Origin: Phyllobacterium sp. OV277
GTDB taxonomy: Bacteria; Pseudomonadota; Alphaproteobacteria; Rhizobiales; Rhizobiaceae
NCBI RefSeq assembly: GCF_900104355.1
Contig: NZ_FNIY01000001.1
Coordinates: 682,001 to 746,000, forward strand
DNA length: 64,000 nucleotides
Direction: 5' to 3'
Below, piece by piece: positions 60,355 through 64,000 of the stretch. The translations under genes and the position numbers were made by a program. Below the pieces are notes generated by a model. That model saw nothing but the letters and a program-made list of their open reading frames with translations. It made no database searches and was not told the origin of the DNA. Within the stretch, counting starts at the first letter, position 1. Each line of letters begins with the position of its first letter.

Positions 60355-60693
60355 TTATGCGGCCCGTGTTGCCGCTTCGATTGCCCCGGCAATCCATTCA
60401 TTCAGACTTTTGTTCTCCGCTGCGGCTGCCAAAACGGCAGCCTCGTGAACTTCAGCAGCCAGACGAACATTAAAACGGCCGGAAAATTCGCGAAATGGCG
60501 CAATGCCCTTCTCCGCACACATCTCAAGAAAGACCTGAAGAGACTTTCTCCCCTCCAAAAGAAGCCCGTCAACGCTTTGCGCGTAAAAATCTGCACCGCC
60601 GTTCAGCCCAAGAAACTCACCTCTTATCAGGCTGATCTCGGGATGAAAGGAAATGACCGCTTTGTGGCCATCTATATCCAGAATGTTCTTCAA
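60355..60693 (-). CDS. HicB-family antitoxin-like protein (orphan)
   Basis: 112 residues from TTG 60693. HicB core (KAVISFHPEISLIRGEFLGL ... FLEMCAEKGIAPFREFSGRF) then a ribbon-helix-helix tail (NVRLAAEVHEAAVLAAAAEN, KSLNEWI). Many HicB proteins neutralise the HicA RNase, but no hicA ORF lies in the 92 bases before it or in the 317 bases after. Sits inside the dcw cluster between murB and ddlB. TTG is unusual, but an in-frame stop 12 codons upstream limits options. Confidence 0.75.
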   Translation of the reverse strand: MKNILDIDGHKAVISFHPEISLIRGEFLGLNGGADFYAQSVDGLLLEGRKSLQVFLEMCAEKGIAPFREFSGRFNVRLAAEVHEAAVLAAAAENKSLNEWIAGAIEAATRAA

Positions 60694-60785
60694 GGTCCTA
60701 TCTGCACCAAAGTTGCGCGATGTCTTCTATTCAAATTATTGGTACCAAAATTCAGTACTATTACAAAATGTTTTCGGTTCAAAAA

Positions 60786-61760
60786 CTACAAAAGCTGTCC
60801 CAGATACTCCTGGACTTCCTGACCGGGACGGAAAAGCCCCAGACGCTTGATTTCCCAATGCAGGTGAATGCCGGAATTTTCCAGCACGCGGGCACGGATT
60901 GTCTCACCGAGCGTTTCCAGATCATGCCCGCTGGCAGTGCCCGTATTGATCATGAAATTGCAGTGCATCGGCGACATTTGGGCACCGCCAATCATCAGGC
61001 CACGACCGCCAGCAGCGTCGATTTCCTTCCACGCGGAAGTGCCTTCCGGGTTTTTGAAGGTTGACCCCCCGGTTTTTTCGCGGATCGGCTGCACTGTCTC
61101 GCGGTGCTGCTGAACCGCGTTCATCGCCGCCTGAATGGCGTGAGTTTCGCCGGGTGTGCCCTCAAGCAGGGCGGAGGTGAAAATCAGATCCTTGGCCGCA
61201 CCGGAATGCCGATATTCATAGCCCATATCCGCATTGGACAGGATGTGCACATTGCCCTTGCGATCGAGCGCCCGTACCTCGACTACGCGCTCGCGCGTTT
61301 CGACACCATTGGCACCGGCATTCATGCGCAGCGCACCCCCGAGGCCACCGGGTATGCCATGGTAAAAATGAAACCCGGCAATTTTTGCCTCAAGCGCGGT
61401 TGCGGCAAGCCGCTTGTCGGGCGTTGCCGCTCCGGCGCGCAACTGCGTATCGCCGACGCGCTCGACTTCACCAAAGCCCTTGGCCGACAGGCGCACGACA
61501 AAACCCGGCACACCGCCATCACGCACCAGAAGGTTGGAGCCGATGCCAACAACGAGGATCGGATATTCTTCGGGGACGGCTTGCAGGAAGGCAGCAAGGT
61601 CTTCTTCGTCGGCGGGCTGGAACATGACTTCAGCAGGGCCACCGGCGCGGAACCATGTGACTTTTTCCATACCCATATTGGGCGTCAGCCGCCCGCGTAA
61701 GCCAGAGAAACGATCTCCGAGCTTGCCAAGCAGAGCCTCGCCGTCAATCCTTGAAGACAT
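60786..61760 (-). CDS. murB: UDP-N-acetylenolpyruvoylglucosamine reductase
   Basis: 324 residues, FAD-dependent. FAD-binding motifs [15 protein letters not shown]-like (residues 34-48) and [18 protein letters not shown]-like near 70-85, then the type I pattern with RMNAGANG and [10 protein letters not shown] (catalytic Ser). Second step of UDP-MurNAc synthesis. 56 bases after murC. Confidence 0.96.
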   Translation of the reverse strand: MSSRIDGEALLGKLGDRFSGLRGRLTPNMGMEKVTWFRAGGPAEVMFQPADEEDLAAFLQAVPEEYPILVVGIGSNLLVRDGGVPGFVVRLSAKGFGEVERVGDTQLRAGAATPDKRLAATALEAKIAGFHFYHGIPGGLGGALRMNAGANGVETRERVVEVRALDRKGNVHILSNADMGYEYRHSGAAKDLIFTSALLEGTPGETHAIQAAMNAVQQHRETVQPIREKTGGSTFKNPEGTSAWKEIDAAGGRGLMIGGAQMSPMHCNFMINTGTASGHDLETLGETIRARVLENSGIHLHWEIKRLGLFRPGQEVQEYLGQLL

Positions 61761-61816
61761 GATATCCTTCCAGCAGTTATGGCGTGAGGCACCCCGTCCT
61801 CACGCAACCGCAAACT

Positions 61817-63217
61817 CTAAAGCGCAGCAAGTTCCTTTGGCAAGGCATAAGCCCACTGGGTGATATTGCCAGCCCCGAGAAACACGACGAAATCGTCAGG
61901 CTTGGCGATGGTCGCAATCAATGGCGCAATTTCCTGCGGACCAGTGACATAGCGTGCATCACGATGCGCTGCCGTCTTGATGCGGGAAACCAGCGCTTCC
62001 GACGTAACGCCCTCAATGGGGTCCTCACCTGCCGTATAGACAGGAGCAACGACAACCGTATCGGCATCGTTGAAACATGCTGCGAACTCATCAAACAGGC
62101 TGGCAAGGCGGGTAAAACGATGCGGCTGCACGACAGCGATCACCCTGCCCTTGGCGGAATCGCGTGCTGCTTTCAGCACGGCCTTGATCTCAACCGGATG
62201 GTGTCCGTAATCATCGAACACCTCGACACCCTTCCACGATCCCGTGTGGGTGAAGCGCCGCTTCACGCCACCAAAGGATGACAGACCTTTTTTGATATCA
62301 TCAGCCGAAATACCGAGTTCATGCGCAACGGCAATCGCCGCCGTCGCATTGGACACATTGTGCTTGCCGGGCATTGGCAGGCGCAAGCCCTTGATTTCAG
62401 TGGTCTCTCCGGTTTTGCGCTTTGATATCTGCACATCGAACAACGACGATGGGCCATCGACAACGAGATTGACGAAGCGCACATCGGCCTGCGGATTTTC
62501 ACCATAGGTGATGACACGGCGGTCCTCGATGCGTGACACCAGCGATTGCACTTCCGGATGGTCAAGACACATCACGCCAAAGCCATAGAACGGTACGTTC
62601 TCGACAAATTGGCGGAAGGCTTCGCGCACCCGGTCAAACGTGCCGTAATGATCGAGATGCTCAGGATCGATATTGGTGACAACTGCGACATCGGCAGGCA
62701 GCTTCAAAAATGTGCCATCGCTCTCATCAGCTTCCACCACCATCCATTCACCGGCACCCATGCGGGCATTGGTGCCATAGGCATTGATGATGCCGCCATT
62801 GATAACGGTCGGATCGAGATTGCCCGCATCGAGCAGGGTCGCGACCATGGATGTGGTTGTGGTCTTGCCATGGGTGCCGCCAATGGCAACGGCCTGACGG
62901 AAGCGCATAAGCTCGGCCAGCATTTCGGCACGGCGGACAATCGGCAGAAGCTTTTCGCGCGCCGCAACAATTTCCGGATTGGTTTTCTTGATGGCAGTTG
63001 ACACCACGACAACCTCGGCATCGCCAAGATTATCAGCATTGTGCCCGACAAAAACCTCGATACCCTTCTCACGCAGACGCTGCACATTGGCGCTGTCTGC
63101 CTGATCGGAACCCTGAACCTTGTAGCCGAGATTATGCAGGACTTCGGCAATGCCGCTCATGCCGATACCGCCGATACCGATAAAATGAACAAGGCCGATG
63201 TTGAGCGGCATCTTCAT
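61817..63217 (-). CDS. murC: UDP-N-acetylmuramate-L-alanine ligase
   Basis: 466 residues, Mur ligase family. N-terminal Rossmann-like [23 protein letters not shown]-loop [19 protein letters not shown], and [18 protein letters not shown] near residue 340. Adds L-Ala to UDP-MurNAc. Start overlaps the murG stop by four bases. Confidence 0.97.
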   Translation of the reverse strand: MKMPLNIGLVHFIGIGGIGMSGIAEVLHNLGYKVQGSDQADSANVQRLREKGIEVFVGHNADNLGDAEVVVVSTAIKKTNPEIVAAREKLLPIVRRAEMLAELMRFRQAVAIGGTHGKTTTTSMVATLLDAGNLDPTVINGGIINAYGTNARMGAGEWMVVEADESDGTFLKLPADVAVVTNIDPEHLDHYGTFDRVREAFRQFVENVPFYGFGVMCLDHPEVQSLVSRIEDRRVITYGENPQADVRFVNLVVDGPSSLFDVQISKRKTGETTEIKGLRLPMPGKHNVSNATAAIAVAHELGISADDIKKGLSSFGGVKRRFTHTGSWKGVEVFDDYGHHPVEIKAVLKAARDSAKGRVIAVVQPHRFTRLASLFDEFAACFNDADTVVVAPVYTAGEDPIEGVTSEALVSRIKTAAHRDARYVTGPQEIAPLIATIAKPDDFVVFLGAGNITQWAYALPKELAAL

Positions 63218-64000
63218 GGACGCACTCCTTTTTTAATTGCAGTCATGGATTGGCCTGTTGCAATAGCCTCTGTGACATCAGCAAGCAACCGTGCAGCATC
63301 AGGCTTGCCGGTCGAGCGGGCTTTATCCGCAATAAATGCCAATCGGGTCGGTTCATGCATGGCACTGCTCAGGATCGTGGCGATCCTTTCAGGCGAAAGC
63401 TCTGACTGCTTGATCACATCGGCGCCGCCTGCGGCCTGTAGCGCAGCAGCGTTGGCCGCCTGATCATGATCAAGCGCATGGGGGAAAGGCACCAGAATGG
63501 CCGGACGGCCAATGGCAGCGATTTCCGAGACGGTCGATGCGCCGGAGCGCGACATGACGAAATGCGCATCTGCCATCCGGCGCGGCATATCCTTGAAAAA
63601 CGGCGCGACATCCGCCTTCACACCCATGGCCTGATAGGCGGCACGCACCTGCGCTTCATCCTCGGCCCGCGCCTGTTGTGTGAGCACAAGACGAGCGCGG
63701 TCATCAGGCGACAAAAGCTTTATCGCTGCGGGAATGGCCTCGGAAAAATACGAAGCGCCCTGACTGCCGCCGAACACCAGAAAATGAAACGGCTGATGCG
63801 CCTGTGAAGCTTTGTACGGCTTGCCGACTTCCGCCAAAACCGACGGGCGCACCGGATTACCCGTCACCACGATCTTGCCCGCATAGGGGCCTTCGCCCTG
63901 CGGCAGGAATCCGCCAGCAATGGCACTGACACGGCCAGCCAGCGCCTTGTTGGCACGGCCCATCACCGCGTTCTGCTCATGAATGAGTGTCGGAATTTTC
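63214..64000 (-). CDS. murG: Lipid II synthase MurG, partial
   Basis: C-terminal two thirds only; the frame stays open to the right edge (…[18 protein letters not shown] at the border, matching the MurG acceptor-domain HEQN motif). Contains the UDP-GlcNAc-binding [17 protein letters not shown] and [24 protein letters not shown]. Transfers GlcNAc to lipid I. Confidence 0.95.
   Translation of the reverse strand, partial: KIPTLIHEQNAVMGRANKALAGRVSAIAGGFLPQGEGPYAGKIVVTGNPVRPSVLAEVGKPYKASQAHQPFHFLVFGGSQGASYFSEAIPAAIKLLSPDDRARLVLTQQARAEDEAQVRAAYQAMGVKADVAPFFKDMPRRMADAHFVMSRSGASTVSEIAAIGRPAILVPFPHALDHDQAANAAALQAAGGADVIKQSELSPERIATILSSAMHEPTRLAFIADKARSTGKPDAARLLADVTEAIATGQSMTAIKKGVRP

Noticed and set aside
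60694-60785. hicA toxin gene beside hicB
   Set aside because: Only 92 bases before murB, and no ORF of HicA size or sequence on either side.

Overview
The window is chromosomal DNA of an alphaproteobacterium of the order Hyphomicrobiales (Rhizobiales), most like the Phyllobacteriaceae/Brucellaceae. Grounds: a circularly permuted two-piece tmRNA with the tag ANDNYAEARLAA, a ClpXP adaptor of the alphaproteobacterial SspB type, an FtsZ with a long Pro/Gln-rich linker, and rhizobial-type intergenic palindromic repeats. Most of the window is ordinary core genome. No phage, integrase, transposase, CRISPR array or rRNA was seen, and no tRNA other than tmRNA.

Layout. 1-2.2 kb: ilvN (partial) and ilvI on the minus strand behind an attenuator that includes a 16-residue leader peptide. 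2.4-12.9 kb: a HerA-like ATPase, miaA, serB, a Do-type protease, a DUF2065 protein, hflC-hflK, folA, a DUF4424 protein, thyA and a DUF2853 protein. 13.1-17.6 kb: ssrA, an AAA-type ATPase, a divergent MFS/TetR pair with palindromic operators, sspB and two small genes. 18-28.4 kb: a giant AsmA protein, a GlcD-type FAD oxidase, an accessory set (DUF2185, secreted unknown, dienelactone hydrolase, EamA exporter with divergent Lrp regulator) and a glyoxalase-like protein. 28.7-41.9 kb: PQQ glucose dehydrogenase, uvrD, creA, a hexapeptide acyltransferase, SCO/senC, prmA, an aminopeptidase P, azlCD and a cupin. 41.9-50.3 kb: a heme-type TonB receptor with an iron-box-like upstream motif, a DUF2461 protein, ligA, recN and bamD. 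50.5-53 kb: a LysR-controlled tautomerase/cupin/DUF4865 module. 53.4-64 kb: lpxC and a dcw division/wall cluster (ftsZ, ftsA, ftsQ, ddlB, orphan hicB, murB, murC, murG partial), all on the minus strand.

Three families of intergenic inverted repeats (called A, B and C here) occupy most of the larger gaps, often side by side. Several would add false N-termini or false ORFs to neighbouring genes.

The genes co-operate in recognisable ways: ssrA and sspB both serve rescue and ClpXP degradation of tagged proteins; folA and thyA form the dTMP/folate cycle; hflK-hflC and the Do protease act in envelope quality control; the dcw cluster plus lpxC and bamD build the envelope. I found no clear new multi-gene system. 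The best leads are the ilvI attenuator with an apparently near-leaderless leader peptide, the nested repeat families, a structured non-coding segment near 34.1-34.4 kb, an orphan HicB inside the dcw cluster and a probable CTG start in the AsmA gene.
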